Shown: positions 1 to 14,107, numbered from the stretch's first letter. The stretch is 64,000 bases of DNA from Protostelium mycophagum (GCA_002081555.1 KV921210.1:1-64000); one strand, 5' to 3'. The notes: generated by a model not told the origin, from the sequence alone. Numbers and translations are program-made.

Positions 1-3000
1 TTTTCAAAATTTAAATCTCACCTTTTCGCGCGTGGTGACCCTCTTCCCATTGAGGTAAACGAGGGCTAATTTCTGTGGTTGCACAAATGTGAAGAGCTTT
101 GACAAAAATTCGATTCGTATCGTGTCTGGATCTCCATTCTCGATGCATGGATTTCCATATGTCATCAGCACCTGCGAGATTTAAAATTCGAACGAGAGGT
201 TCTGGCGGGAAAATCGGGTACCTGAAGATTGGGAATTCCTCTGACAATGGCGACGATCTCGTCGATCTCCTTTATGTCATTGTGGGACATGTCAAATCCA
301 CGGAGCTTCTCTAGAGATCCAAAGTGGATAGATTTAATCAGAGAAGTGAAGTTGTTGTTTGCGAGTGACAACTGTAAGCGTCAGTTGGGCCCCCGAGGCA
401 TAATTCACCTTGATGAGGTTGGTATATTTAGACAAATCCACTGTGGAGAGACCGCAGCTAGAGAAGTCCAGCTCTTGCACCATAGATGGTTCAGATAACG
501 GAATCTGAAATTCAAATCAGAAATTTGGGCGGGAAAAATTGGGCGGGAAGAGAAATGACCTTTGTGAGCATGAGAACGTGGAATCTGAAATGCCTTGCGT
601 CCTCTTCCTTTGCTTTGACCACCTTCCAGGCATCGATCAACTCATCGACTGTGATCGGATCGTCATCAATCATCCTGAACATGCTTCTCTTCTTGTGTAA
701 TTCTGGTAATAATACCAGCAATCTACAACGGTCAATATCTATAAATAGAACATAAAAGACGAATGATTGTACCTCTTCCTCCATCCTGGAGCGACAAGAG
801 TGTCAAACACAGATGCCGGCCATGGGTTTCCAGACAGTCCAATAGATTGTAACTGTCAAAACATGTCAGTTTGACAGATGTGACAGGTGGAATTTCACCT
901 TGGGAAGGCCGCGAATCAGTGTGGCAATGGATTCCAAATTCTTGAGACGGTTGTTCTGCAGGTTAAGTACAGACAGTCGTTGTAGTTTGTGGATACCCGT
1001 ACCCTCCACCTGCCGGAATTTCAGCGAAATTTCCGGGTCAAAAAACTCACTTTGCGCAGAAGATTGCCTTTGAGAAGTAGAATCTCCAAATTCGGATACA
1101 TTGACACGTCGATCTTTTTGAAACCAGCCTCGCTCAGATCCAAAGTCGTCAATTTGACAGGATCCATGCCTGACACCTGTCAGATCCTCGAAATTTCCGT
1201 GGAAATTCACCTTGAGGCATCCTCTGGAACATGACGGCCTTGTAGCGTAATAACTCGGCTTCGTCTTTGTTTCCTCCATTTGCGATCCAGGCCTCAATCC
1301 GCTCGTCGATTGTTATGAATATGTCAATCACCTGTCATATGTGTCAAATTGACATGACAATTACATGACGGCGGAATGTAGTGCAACGAGAATAATTGCG
1401 GAATTTTTACATCACGGTAAGATTCTCGGTAATTAACGTGTCTATTAACGCAAATGGAGAATCGGACCGAATTCTACGGATTTCGGCTTCGCCGTTGCAT
1501 TATGAAAAAAACAGAAGTTGATGTCAACCAAATGCACATTCTTGTCCATATAATCACCTGAAGTTTGCAAGTGACTTCCCTCATAGATCTCATAGATCCG
1601 ATCAACTTGAATCTGTCATCCATATTGCTCATGCAAGGATTATCCCTCAACGCGATACACTCCAAAGATTTCAAGTTGTCCAAGAACGCGGCGAGACTGC
1701 TGAAGCTCATGTCTATTCTATTTTTAGACACATCCAACACCTAGTGATGTCAGCCGTTGTAGATCGCCATGACATGAAATTTCGATGAGATTTCACCTTC
1801 AAATTGGGGAGGCTCTGGAGGCCCATATCGAGTAGTGTGCTGAGTTTATTTCCAGTAAGATTGATCTCTTCTAGTGCGGGGAATATGTCAAAGCTAAGCG
1901 CTGAGGATCTCAACTTGAAAGAAGACAACCTCTTCAGACTCGTCACGTAAGCGGGGTCGTACTGAAAAATGTCAATCTACAACGCCTGAAATTTCGGTGA
2001 ATTGCGATAAAGCTGGAGCCGAAAAATAAAACAATAATTCCACATACCTGTATTCCGGGTGATGTGACAGAGTAGTGATACTCTCTATCTACAATGGGAA
2101 CAGTGTTCATCAAGAGTCCGATCTCAAAGCGGTACTGTTTTTTTCAGCGAGTTTTCTTCGGAATTTCCGTACCTTCTCGACGTCGTCCTTGGTGGTGTTG
2201 GGAAGCTGTCGCATTATTTTGATCCTCTCGTCTATTGTGATCTTCATGTTGTCAAGCCATCCGAAATATCTACGAGATTTCAACGAACTTCTCGTGCTGA
2301 AAACAGGGATAAAAAATCAATAATCCAACAATAGATTCAATCTACAACTGACCTGTTCTTGGGCAATAAAGCCTTCAGGACCCTCTCTCTGTATGTCTTT
2401 GAATTGATGTAATGCACGTGCATATCATTTCCGACGATGGCAAAAGAGATCTGCTCCAATTTCTCGTGGTTGGCCAGATCTTTGAAAGTCCTCTCCAGCT
2501 CCAGTAAGGGGTTTCCGGACAAGTTTAAGACTCTGAGACGTAATAGCTCGTTGATTCCGTCGACATATGTCAGGTCGTTACCCGCCACATCCAGGACCTG
2601 TCGACAAATAAGATCGTGTCGACGTGTACAAAAACAGATGATGTCGACATACCTCGAGTGAGTACATTCCCTTCACATCCACCATGCTCAATTTCATTTT
2701 GGGAAGTCTGAGATGCTTGATATTGTTCAGATAATTTGGTGTGCGCATCTGATGGTGTCCATAGTAGTCAATTAAACTCAGTGCATAACGGACAATCAAT
2801 CCTATCCTCATCAATCGAATATTCAAAATTTGAATTTCCCGCGCTTTTTTGTTTGTCGAAAACGCCAAGAGAATTGTAGATACCTTCTCTCTTCTTCTTG
2901 GAATATTTCTCCACGGAATTAATCCTCTCGTCCATGGAGACGGGAAGGTCATCCAGCTCGATCAACCCGGGGCATCTGTTGGTTCCCTTCAGATTTCTCG

Positions 3001-4309
3001 TGATATAAATCAGATATAATCTGTAATCTGTAAACTCGGCCATGCTGTCGGGGTCCCTGTTCTTCTGGATGTCTAAAACGCGTAGAGAAGGGGTGTATTG
3101 GAATATCTGATCGTATTAATATTGACAAGATCAGGTGACGTGTACTTGAAGGGTCGTCCTCTTTGCGATGAGGTTGCCGGCAAAGTTGGCGCGTCTCAAC
3201 TTGTCGCATTGTTCAAGACCAGATCCTAACAGATCTTTGATCATGTTTCTGGAGAGATCTAGTGTCTCCAAGTTCTTCAAAGTTCCCACGTGGAAAGTTG
3301 ACAGTTTACAACCAGGCAGATTTAAAACTGTGACAGATTCAGGCTGCCAGCTCGTCATACTGCGCAACTCGGGGAGGTTGCAGAAGTTGTAGTCGAATGT
3401 CATCAGATCTATTCCCTGGGAAATTCGTCAGATTCGTCATCGCAGATTCGCAGATGCGTCTGGGATCTTGACGATGTGATACCTTCTTTTGCTTGCTGTT
3501 ACCCTTGTTGTTGATAGCCGCCACGTGCGCATCAACAGATACGACTTGCCCATTTAATTTTACAAGATGAGGATATGCGGCAAGCACTCTGTCAGCGGAT
3601 CCTGCATAAATATTAGATCTACATTTTTACATCTAGATTACAGCGTCAAACTGTTGACATGTTGATAGAGGTACTTGCCTTCCTTGTCCCAGATCGGGTT
3701 GAGATTGACTGTCAAACTATCCAGATTCTTGATGTCCTTCAGGAACTCCAACACGGGCGTAAGCTCTGTCATCTGGTTGTTGCTGATGTCAACATGACGC
3801 AAGTTTGGCAATTTGATTCCGGAAATATTACTCTGAAAAAATCAGGTTCTTTGCAAGGATTTTATATTCGGAATATTACCTTAAACTCGGAATCCGTGAG
3901 TACGAGGACTTCACATCTTGTGCAATAGTTTGCTTTTTTAACGAAATCTTTGTGGTCCTTTTTACTCAATTTCGTGACTCGGATGCATGTAACCTATTCG
4001 AATTAAAATGAAATCGGGAAATGTGCAAGATTAATTTGAATTTTATAAAGTTAAATCGCAGTATGGATTTGGGTAACAGAGGACATAACCACTTCAAGTT
4101 TATATATATACAACAATGAGAAAATTACAAAAAAAAAATACCCTCTCTGGATCAGTCCTCTTCAGCTGTTCGTATGACGTCACCGTCTCCTCATTCGAAT
4201 ACGACTCTACCGCTCTGGCGGCAGGCACCACATCCGGGAATTTAAAAAATTGTGGTGTGTATCTACAACATTGTAAACCCGCCGACTCTCCAAAATAAAA
4301 TAAATTCAC
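1..4309 (-). other. Leucine-rich-repeat region of the myosin tail
   Basis: Part of the myosin gene. LRR blocks recur, each with an L..L.L..N.L pattern: [17 protein letters not shown] (about 3810), [14 protein letters not shown] then [14 protein letters not shown] (about 3330-3230), [14 protein letters not shown] (about 2530), [11 protein letters not shown] (about 1860), [10 protein letters not shown] (about 1735), [14 protein letters not shown] (about 960) and [14 protein letters not shown] (about 310). Most blocks end in a cap-like segment such as YPHLVKLNG or [16 protein letters not shown]. Short DERI(N/E) segments also recur (DERIEAW near 1300, DERINSV near 2930). The repeats imply a protein-binding, cargo or scaffold role (inference). 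The region is cut by many introns and continues past base 1. Confidence 0.8.
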
Positions 4310-7300
4310 CTGACAAAAGGAGCATCTGCACGCTCTCTATCATAAGTTCTAATATCTAAAGACTCGGGTTGAAGGCCTTCCTCAGGCTCGGCCATCTCAT
4401 TCGGATCTCCTCCTGGAATTTCCGTGAGGTTTCACGTGGATTTGGGTGAAATTTCGAGTAGATCTCACCTAATATGAGGATCGGTGGGTTCATGTCTTCC
4501 ACTTCTTCGGGTAATTTCTGAAACGAAAATGGAATCTGGAAATTTAAATCTCCGTCACGATTTTGGTAGTGGCAGAAAAATATTCAACTATCTCGAGATT
4601 CCATTTTCGAAATTCGAATGTAATTTTGGCGGCCGAATATTTGATTTAGATTGTCGTTGTAGATCACCTTTCTGAGCAGTGAATAATCATATTTGGTGAA
4701 GGTGTTGCCCTCAGGAATGATGAGCAGAGGTGGCTTCTGAATCGAATTGAAAATGAGCTTCTTGTACTCTGCTTCCAAATCGAAGGTGACAGAGTATCCT
4801 GCTGAAGACTCCTTGACCTGTCAAATATGTCAGAAGTGTCAAAAATGTCAATTGGAGTAGCATAACAACCAAGACAACAAGTTACCTTATCAATCTGTGA
4901 TGCCATCTTGTTGAATCTGGATGTGTTGGTTCTGCTCAGTTGCTGCGCGCTGCTTCTATTCGTGGCCATTCTATTCATACCCTTTCGATATGTGTGCATA
5001 GCTTGGTCGTTCTCCGAATGCTCAAAAGCAGGCATGATGTCCTCCACTTTCTGTGAATTTTCAGTGAATTTCCACCGAAATCCCGAGATTCCATTTTCGA
5101 AATTCGAATGTGATTTTTGGCGGGAAAGGTACCGTGTTGAGTGCCTCCAGATTGTAACTGGCCTCCTCAGCCGCGAGTTTCTCTCTCGCCTCTTGATCAC
5201 GTGAAGTCGACACGCTGTCCCTCTTCCCTTGAGCCTCTTTACTCCTCTGAAGATCTGCGAGTCTCTGTTGTTCGGCTTGTCTTTCCATATCGATTCTGCG
5301 TTGCGCTTCAGGATTGATGGATGAGGTGACGGCGGCGGCAGCGGCCAGGGCGATTGCGGCGGCGGAATCTCGCTCGGCTGTGAAAATGAGTATGAGTTAA
5401 GTGTATTTTTGTGGTGTGATATTGTGTTGCTGCAGTCAAGTGCCTGAGATTCTGACAGCTCTATTTATACTGCGGCTGATGCCGCACTGTTTGTAACTGC
5501 AAGTTAATAATATTTTGCACTGTTTGTAACTGCAAGTTAATAATATTTTGCACTGCGGCTGTGCCGCAGTGAACGCACACAATTTTTGAAGAGATCCTTC
5601 TAGATTTGCGGCCGCATTCTACATGTCATATCCGGATCGTTTCGATGACAACTCACCCTTCTTCTGTTGCTCAGCAGCGGCACGCTCCTCTTCTCTCTTC
5701 TTATTCGCGGCGAACTCCTCCCTCTCTATTCTATCATTCTCTGCGATCTCTTTCTGGCGTCTGTCTTTGTCATGTATTGATTTCAACTTGTGATTGTTCG
5801 ACTTTGCCAAAGTGAAGAGTCTTTTACACACGTGTGTGTTGTATTTGCGTTCTTTGGAATTCAAAAGTGTTTGATAATTCAAATTACCTTGCAGATTCGG
5901 TTTCTTCAAAGATGATTTTTTGTTTCGCAATTGCCTCCAACTGCTCCTCCTGTCTCCGCCTTTCTGCCTCCTTCGCAATGACCTTCTTCTCTTCTGCCAA
6001 ACGCAGCTGCTCGGCCGCTTCCTCCCTGCGATAGGTTCAGGGTTCGATCCCTCCCACCCCTCATCTTTCACTCACTTGGCTTTTTCGGCGGCTCTCTTTG
6101 CGGCGGCTTCCTCCTGCAATAACTTCTCGTAAGCGACCAGTTCTGCCATCTTACGATTCTCTTCTTGTCTTTTTCGCTCTTCTTCCTGACGAAGAACTGC
6201 GCGTCTCTCCGCCTCCAATTTTGCTGGAGGCGTCAATTTTTTTCAACTTTTTTTAGATCTTCTTCAGATTTTTCAAATTTTTTCAGATTATTCAGATTAT
6301 TCAGATTTTTCATATTTTTTTCATATTTTTTAGACTTTCTTTTCAAAAGAGTTCAATCCAAAAATATCATTACCGACTCTCTCCTCTTCTTTTCTGGCAG
6401 CCTCCTCCTCTGCCGCTTTTCTCTCCTGCTCTGTACATCATTCAGTGAAATTCCGATGAAATTTCATCGAATTTCCCACCGAGTTTGATCTGCATCTGCC
6501 TCTCCCTCTCCCTTCTTTCGGCGTCTTTTCGGTCGTTCTCCGCCAGAATGAATGCGAGTCTCTCGGACTCTTCGCGGGCTTTCTTTTCTTCGTACTCTCT
6601 TTCAATTCTTGCCTTCTCTTCCTTTTCCTTTCTTTCCTTCTCCTAAAGATTGTTGTCAATCTCTGTCTACAACGAGAAAATAATATGGAAAATAAAATTT
6701 AATTTTGGAAAGACTTGTCAGGTTCTTATGGTGTCTACAACTGATGAAGATAGGAGGGAAAATAATTCAATTTTGAAATTTGAAGGTCTTACCTCCTTTT
6801 CTTTTCTAAGACGTTCCTCCTTCTCGAATCTCGCCTGATTTTCCTCAGAATTTCATCGAAATTTCACGTGGATTTCTTACCTTCTCCATCCTAAGACCTT
6901 TGACTTGTTTTCGGGCCATCACGTGTCTCGTGATTGTCTGTATTTCGATTGCAGCTCTTCTTAATGCTACATAACGAGTACGGAAATTGTGGTAGCGCCA
7001 TTGTCTCTGTATCTTTCCTGCAGCAACGTGGAGCTGTAACTCCCTCTTGTCCATCATAAGGTTGTACTGTGGTGGTCAGCGACGATCTACAAAGGTGTAG
7101 ATGGTTACCTCTTCGTCTTTTAAGAACAATTTCGTCAGACCGATTTGATATCTACAACGGTCATTGTGACATCATGATGATTGAGGTGATGATATCTTTT
7201 CAGAAAATCTTATGTACAAGATTCAAAATTGTAAAAAAACCTACTTATTGGAAGAAATTTCCTGCTCGTCTAAAATAAATTGGCACTTTTGCTTCTCTGA

Positions 7301-10300
7301 CGTAAACTGTCTCTTTCCCCTGGGAATCAATAGATCGAATCTGCTGATGAATTCCTGGAACGTGGGACGGTAAGAGTATCCTGCCCCTCTTATTCTGATA
7401 GTCTCAAGAAGCCCAGAGTAGGAGAGTTGTCGTAGAACATTCATTCCATCGAAGAATGAGGGCTATGAGGGTCATTCGATTTTCGGGTTGATGTGAAATT
7501 TTGTAGATTTGTGAATAACAGCGATTTTATTTTTTGAGACAAATACACTGGCACAGTGGTAGAAAATGATGAATTCGAATTCAGCGCAAATAAATTCGCT
7601 ACAAATAAATTTCATTTTATTTTTTGAGACAAATATGCTGGCACAGCGGTGCAAAAACGACGCGATAAATTTCTCAGCAAATAAACTCAATAAAAATGAA
7701 GAGTACCTGTTTGATGTGGTTGGGCTTGATTGCTCTGATAAAGTGACTCTCTGTGGTTCCGAGAATATTCAAGAGTGACTTGAGCTGTTCTTTGAATTGT
7801 ATACCGATTGTGCTCTTCTTCTGCGGTCCACCACCTAATGCTGATTTTCCCATGGGAACATGTCCAGCAGAAACAGACGCTACGCTACGTCCCGCTACGC
7901 CTGTCAAAAATGTCAGAATACGTCACTGTACGGAAGGACGGGGTCGAATTTTCGGTGAGGAAAATCGAAATTTCGCGGAAATCTCACCTCCACGATTTGC
8001 GGGACCTCCTCTTCCCATACCAACTGAGGGAGCTGCTGTTGATGATGCTGGCTCGGGCGCATCAGAATACAACTTGACCACAAACGGGCTGTCGCTGTTG
8101 AGTAGAACCTATCCACGTCAATAATCCTCAGCGGAAATGTTGTTTTTTTTCGAAAAAATAACTCGAAATAGAGTGAGAACCTGAACAAGATCGGCGTTCA
8201 CTGTGTCCTTGTTTTTAGTCAAGAATCCTGTCAGTGTCAATCTGACATATTTGACATATTTGACATGTTATGTACCGTTGACAGTGTACATGACTTCGGC
8301 AGCGTAATGGGAGATGGAGAATACTCCTTGATGTCTCAGTGGCTTCTTGAACTTCGTATTTCCACTGAATAATTTGGCACATTTCTCTGAAATTTCGATG
8401 AGTTTTCACGGTGAATTACAACGAGACAAACCTAGGAAAGACTGATCCGTTCCCTTGGGAAAAGAACATTCTTCGTCGAGGACACTCAAAATTCCGAGAG
8501 GTTTCTGAAATATTTATCAAATGAGTAAATTCCTTCAATTTTAAAACATATTTCACCGCATAATATCGAGGAAAACTCTACAAAAATTTAATATTTTTGC
8601 GAAATATACCTTCTCGATCAAGTCGATAATCGAGGAATTGTCGTCGAATTCCACCTTATTCCACTGGATTTTTTCCTGGAAAAAATTATATTCTAATCCA
8701 GCAGATCCCACAGATGGAAAATCGGAATGAGGAAATACCTTAATGTATTCGTCTTGTTCCATTTTGAAGAGGTATTTGCTGAAGAATTGTTGTAGTTGTT
8801 CGTTACTATAGTTAATACAAAATTGCTCGAAGCTGTTTGTGGGGAAAGTCTCGAACCCAAAAATATCCAAAATTCCAATAAAAGTCCCTGAGATTCTTCA
8901 ATTCCAAGTCGATTTTTTTTCAAATTCTTGGAAAATTCCATCGAAATTTACCGGAATTGTCTTGGGAAAGAGATTGGTTGATTCGGTTCATTATCCAGTC
9001 GAATAATTTTCCATACATCGCCTTCGCCATGGCGTCCCTGTTGGATTCCGCCTCTTCCGTCTGGAAATTTCCGTGAGTTTTCCGTGACATTTCGGGGAAA
9101 TCTCACCTTGAGGGGGATGACGACATCAGTAGACCCTGCGACTGACATACTTCTAGAACACAAAGCGACATCTAATTTGGCGGGAGGAACAGACAATATA
9201 GACGCAACGTTTAACAACACTAAATTCATCAGACCACGATGTGACACATGATATCTTAATGAGATAACTCATTTCTGGATGCTATAAATAGATAGTGCAT
9301 CACTTGGCGAATAAAATTTAAATGCTTACAGTCTTTGTTGGAAAGTACAGCGCTGTCCTTTTTAGGATCCTTCGAGAAGGCTAAATTTCCCAAGTGTAAA
9401 ATAGCAGAGAGGACAGAGTATATCTCGATCAGTTCAGAGTTACTCACTCCCAAAGCAATCAGAGCTTCCTGAAAACATTTATCATTCATGATCTACAACG
9501 TTGTAGATGTAAAGATGATTTCTCCGAAATAAACGATTGTAGATATCGTTGTAAACTGACGTTTACGGAAGTGAACCACTTTCTGGAATTGTTCCGGTCC
9601 GGTGCGTAACCCCCCTGCTTAGTGTACACGTAATCACCAGATTCCCCGAGTAAAAACTTTTTCTTGGAAACTTCATCGAGTCCTTCCAACAAATAATAGA
9701 AAATGTGGTAGTTGCCCTCCCCTTCTGCCTGATAAACAACTCTAGATTTTTCCAAGAGATCTGTGAACTTTCAACGAAATTTCGAGACGAAGATGGACTC
9801 ACAGTGGGACACGGTGGTGCCGCACATTTTTCCGTTCTTAAAATAGATCTGGAAGAATTTTCCGAATCGGGAAGAGTTGTCATTTTGACGTGTCTTTGCA
9901 TTTCCAAAAGCCTCCAAGATGGGATGTGCCTGGACCAACGCCTTCTCGATTTTTCCCGCCTCTCCAGTGATCTATTTTTAGATCAACCATCGTGAAATTT
10001 CCCGAAATATTACCGAGGTGAGATACTTCATGAGGTATTTGGTGGCTTCCGTTTTTCCTGGATTATTCAACATTCGAAAATACGTCTACAACTCTGTAAA
10101 TACTAACCTGCACCACTCTCACCACTGATCAATATAGACTGGTGTTTCTTGTCATTTATAATTCTTCTGTAACTGGAATCCGCTATCGCGTAGATGTGAG
10201 GTGGCTGGTTCGCGAGAACTACATTATTGTAATTCTTGGCCGTTTCGTCGTTGTAGTGAGCGGGGAGGGGTTGGTAGGGGTTTACGCTCACTAAAATAGA

Positions 10301-10976
10301 TCCCACATAAGTCTGTAAAATCAGAAGGATCCTGAAAAAAGGCGGGAAAATAAAACTCACGTATACGTGGACTTTGTCGAATCTTCTTCGGAGATTATGC
10401 AGCATGGAGGGCTCATTTAATTCTGAAAGTCCCACCATGTCCACGACCTACGTCATGTGAGTCGTTGTAGAGAAGTTGAAGGGCACCTCTGGGGGCAAAG
10501 TGGCAGACTGAAGTTCTACGAGGGAATTAATATCTACATCTTGTTCCTGTTCACATTCAGAAAAATAAAGGGCTGTGTGACACGTCTTTACAAAATACAC
10601 ATCACAAATGCATCAAGCACGCATAAAGATTGTGGAACCATCATATGCTTTAAGAGCTCAAAAATCAGAAAACCATTGGATGGAATATAAGAGAGTGTGA
10701 TGAAATGAACCTCTCCGACTCACCGGCTCTTTCTCGCCAACTTCTCCTGTGGCATGATCTACCAATTGTATCGTGGCTTCCAAACCTTTCTGAAAGGATT
10801 CAACAGTCTGAACAATCAATACGTGCAGCTCACCTGTGCTAAGAATTTGGCGGGGATCCACGATTTATCTGGACTGAAATACCAAACTAAACAACCCTGA
10901 TGTACGTCAATAACATACATGAAAGACTCTCAATATTTACCCTCTCAAAGAAGATGCCTGGTTGCTGCTGTGGCAT
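1..10976 (-). CDS. Unconventional myosin with leucine-rich-repeat tail (3' end outside window)
   Basis: Actin-based motor, read as one spliced frame from ATG at 10976 ([12 protein letters not shown]) to the left edge. Order: SH3-like N-terminal piece ([15 protein letters not shown], about 10860); P-loop GESGAGKT split by an intron near 10130-10035; [10 protein letters not shown] and GGYAPDR (9600-9730); switch [10 protein letters not shown] (about 8860); a Thr 16 residues before DAMAK, fitting the TEDS rule; actin-binding loop HFIRAIKPN (about 7710); relay/converter [19 protein letters not shown] (about 7400); [14 protein letters not shown]; two IQ motifs ([11 protein letters not shown] and [11 protein letters not shown], 7030-6900). 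A long E/K/R-rich helix follows (6880-5060), then a linker, then several LRR blocks to position 1. Exon phases agree at the junctions I checked, and I found no stop or new start between motor and tail. The product is probably over 2,000 residues. I did not assign a myosin class. An unseen boundary making two genes remains the main alternative. Confidence 0.85.
4592..4632. repeat. Intron segment shared with 5082-5123
   Basis: About 40 bp here, including an exact core of 28 bp, recurs in another intron of the same gene at 5082-5123. Both lie at the same relative place in their introns, between the donor and the middle. Confidence 0.85.
5082..5123. repeat. Intron segment shared with 4592-4632
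   Basis: Partner of the segment at 4592-4632; differs by one substitution and one inserted T over about 40 bp. It ends in the recurrent intron word TTTTGGCGGGAAA. Confidence 0.85.
5485..5550. repeat. Tandem 33-bp repeat, two copies, inside a myosin intron
   Basis: Two identical 33-bp units lie head to tail in the intron at about 5380-5656. Both sides carry a short GC-rich inverted word (TGCGGC...GCCGCA at about 5471-5486 and 5554-5568), so the pair is framed by small potential hairpins. Confidence 0.85.
7524..7703. repeat. Diverged 90-bp tandem duplication in a myosin intron
   Basis: A 37-bp block at 7524-7560 recurs at 7614-7650 with three mismatches, spaced exactly 90 bp apart. The rest of the two units is more weakly alike. 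It lies in the intron between the HFIRAIKPN exon and the following exon and has no coding role that I can see. Confidence 0.75.
9491..9508. repeat. Perfect 18-bp palindrome ATCTACAACGTTGTAGAT
   Basis: Two copies of the dispersed word CTACAACG meet head to head to make a perfect palindrome in a myosin intron. A near-palindromic relative built on TACAACGTTGTA lies near 59455. See the finding on this word. Confidence 0.9.
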
Positions 10977-11347
10977 CTTTTCAAATGAGCTGCCGTGTCG
11001 TAATTTGAGGCAGCACTTTCGGCGTACCCCGAAAAATAATCAGCAATGTCCCACAGATTTTACGGCAAATATGTATCTACAATCGTGTAGTCCGCTCATC
11101 TTATGGCCCAGGGACAAGGGGCATTTCGGGCAAAACTTATTTTCATCCTTCTCTGAAAGTTGAGGAGAGTATTTGTTCCTTGAAGAAGAGCAGCTTGGTG
11201 TTCTTCTTGTCTATTGGCCTCGTTACGAAAATATTCATAACCTGAGCTGACTGTGAAGATTTCGCGAGAAAGAACATCTATTTTTGACCGACACGTCACA
11301 AAAAGCCTTTTTTTCGATGTTTTCACACATTTTCATCCAGCACAGAA
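10977..11347. promoter_or_regulatory. Divergent intergenic region between myosin-LRR and GMD
   Basis: About 370 bp separate the two outward-facing start codons, so both promoters must lie here or nearby. No TATA box or other element stands out. A CTACAA...TGTAG pair sits near 11077-11090. Confidence 0.4.
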
Positions 11348-12819
<1,472 letters not shown>

Positions 12820-13014
12820 GCTGAATAAAATGAAATATTTCAATGTTGTCTTCCACATGAGCCTCATATTTTTCTGGAAATTGCTGTTGTTGGTGTCCGC
12901 TTCAGAATAACAGTGTCCGACTTCGCCGTTTCGGCAGTCCGAGAGCCGACTCCGATGTGGGTCTGATCATCATCAAAAATTTAAAATACAAAAGAAATGC
13001 AAGGCGCTGCAAGC

Positions 13015-13477
13015 ATGCTCAAATCCTCAACCCGCACATCAATTCCACGTCAGTTACCGCGAGTCGCGGTCAGGAGTCCCAGTGCCTTGCCTGTGGCAGC
13101 ACTGGTAAGAAAATAGATGAGGGCTGGATGCTAAAGATCATCAGATCGGACTTCCAACTGCCCAAGCGCCACCAGGAATTAGAGAACAGTTAGAAGCACT
13201 TGAGAAACAAGTGGTTGCTGCTGGGTTTGAATTCCACCGACTCGAGGTCGAACCCGATCCAAATGTGGATGTCACCGACTTTGCAGAAGCTCTCAGGAGC
13301 ATCAGTCCGGATGTTGTTGCCATCGGATTTGGGCTGCGCAGCAATCCCCAATTCACGCCATTATTTGAGAAAATAGTCAATTTGGTGATCGAAAATGCTC
13401 CAGGGGCCAAGCTTGCCTTTAACACACTGCCCGAAAATACAGTGGACGGGTTAAAAAGGGTTCTCAACATCAAATAA
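13015..13477 (+). CDS. Small conserved-looking protein with presequence-like leader exon
   Basis: Two exons (13015-13104, 13145-13477) give 140 residues. Exon 1 encodes 30 residues rich in Ser, Arg and Pro with no acidic residue (MLKSSTRTSIPRQLPRVAV...), which looks like a mitochondrial targeting presequence (inference). Exon 2 encodes a compact alpha/beta protein beginning IGLPTAQAPPGIREQLEALE, with VAIGFGLRSNP, LFEKIVNLVIENAPGAKLA and FNTLPENTVDGLKRV. The pattern recalls small uncharacterised bacterial proteins of about 100 residues, but I cannot name the family. It lies 195 bp downstream of GMD on the same strand. Function unknown. Confidence 0.75.
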
Positions 13478-13649
13478 AAATACGTGAACGGTCGTCTCTT
13501 CCTTTGAGGTGTGATCTGGGTCACCGCGTCAGCATTCCCAAGATGTCCAAACTGTGGAGGCTCCTTCCTCCTCACGGATAACACGCCGCATTCCAAAATT
13601 TGGGCGTACAAAGATTCTTGCCTGTACCAAACACAATTTAAGCAGCAAC

Positions 13650-14107
13650 ATGACAAACAGAACCGTAGCACTCTTGATATTCGCGATGGCCATTATGGCC
13701 TGCGTCTCTGCATACCCTCAACAGCAGCGTCCTCCTAGACCTCAGGTTTGTTGTCTCGTAAATTCATGCGAAGCCGGCTGAAGCAAGGCAGGGAAGACCA
13801 CAGGGACCCCCTCAACAAGGTCAATACCTTCATCAAGGACAATACCCTCAACAACAAGGATATCCTGGCTTCTCTCAGGGTGAGATCTCGTTGTAGACAT
13901 GGTCTAAATGATTTTCTAGACAAATTCGGACCCATGATGCCACCCCAACAATTCCAGGGCGCTGCTCAGGAAAAATCTGATGACCCCAACATCCAAGCCA
14001 ACTACTACGGATATCCTTATTACGGATATGGAGGATACCCCTACTACGGATATGGTTATGGATCTCCCTACTACTATGGTGGATACTATGGATATCCCTG
14101 GTACTGA
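13650..14107 (+). CDS. Secreted Pro/Gln- and Gly/Tyr-rich small protein
   Basis: Three exons (13650-13745, 13792-13879, 13920-14107) give 123 residues. The start MTNRTVALLIFAMAIMACVSA is a clear signal peptide. It is followed by a Pro/Gln-rich stretch (QQGQYLHQGQYPQQQGYPG), a short spacer, and a C-terminal Gly/Tyr tract with repeats such as YYGYP, YGYGGYP and YYYGGYYG, ending in PWY. I fixed the splice choice by the frame that keeps the Gln/Tyr repeats; the first acceptor lies at GGCAG just before 13792. Secreted Gly-Tyr peptides elsewhere act as matrix, adhesive or defence proteins. Here the function is unknown. Confidence 0.75.

Noticed and set aside
512-7057. Separate small genes for each LRR and coiled-coil reading frame
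   Set aside because: Adjacent frames join at GT-AG borders in phase, so they are exons of the myosin gene.
9491-9508. Transposon end or attachment site at the 18-bp palindrome
   Set aside because: No flanking direct repeat or inverted terminal sequence. It is explained as two head-to-head copies of the dispersed CTACAACG word.
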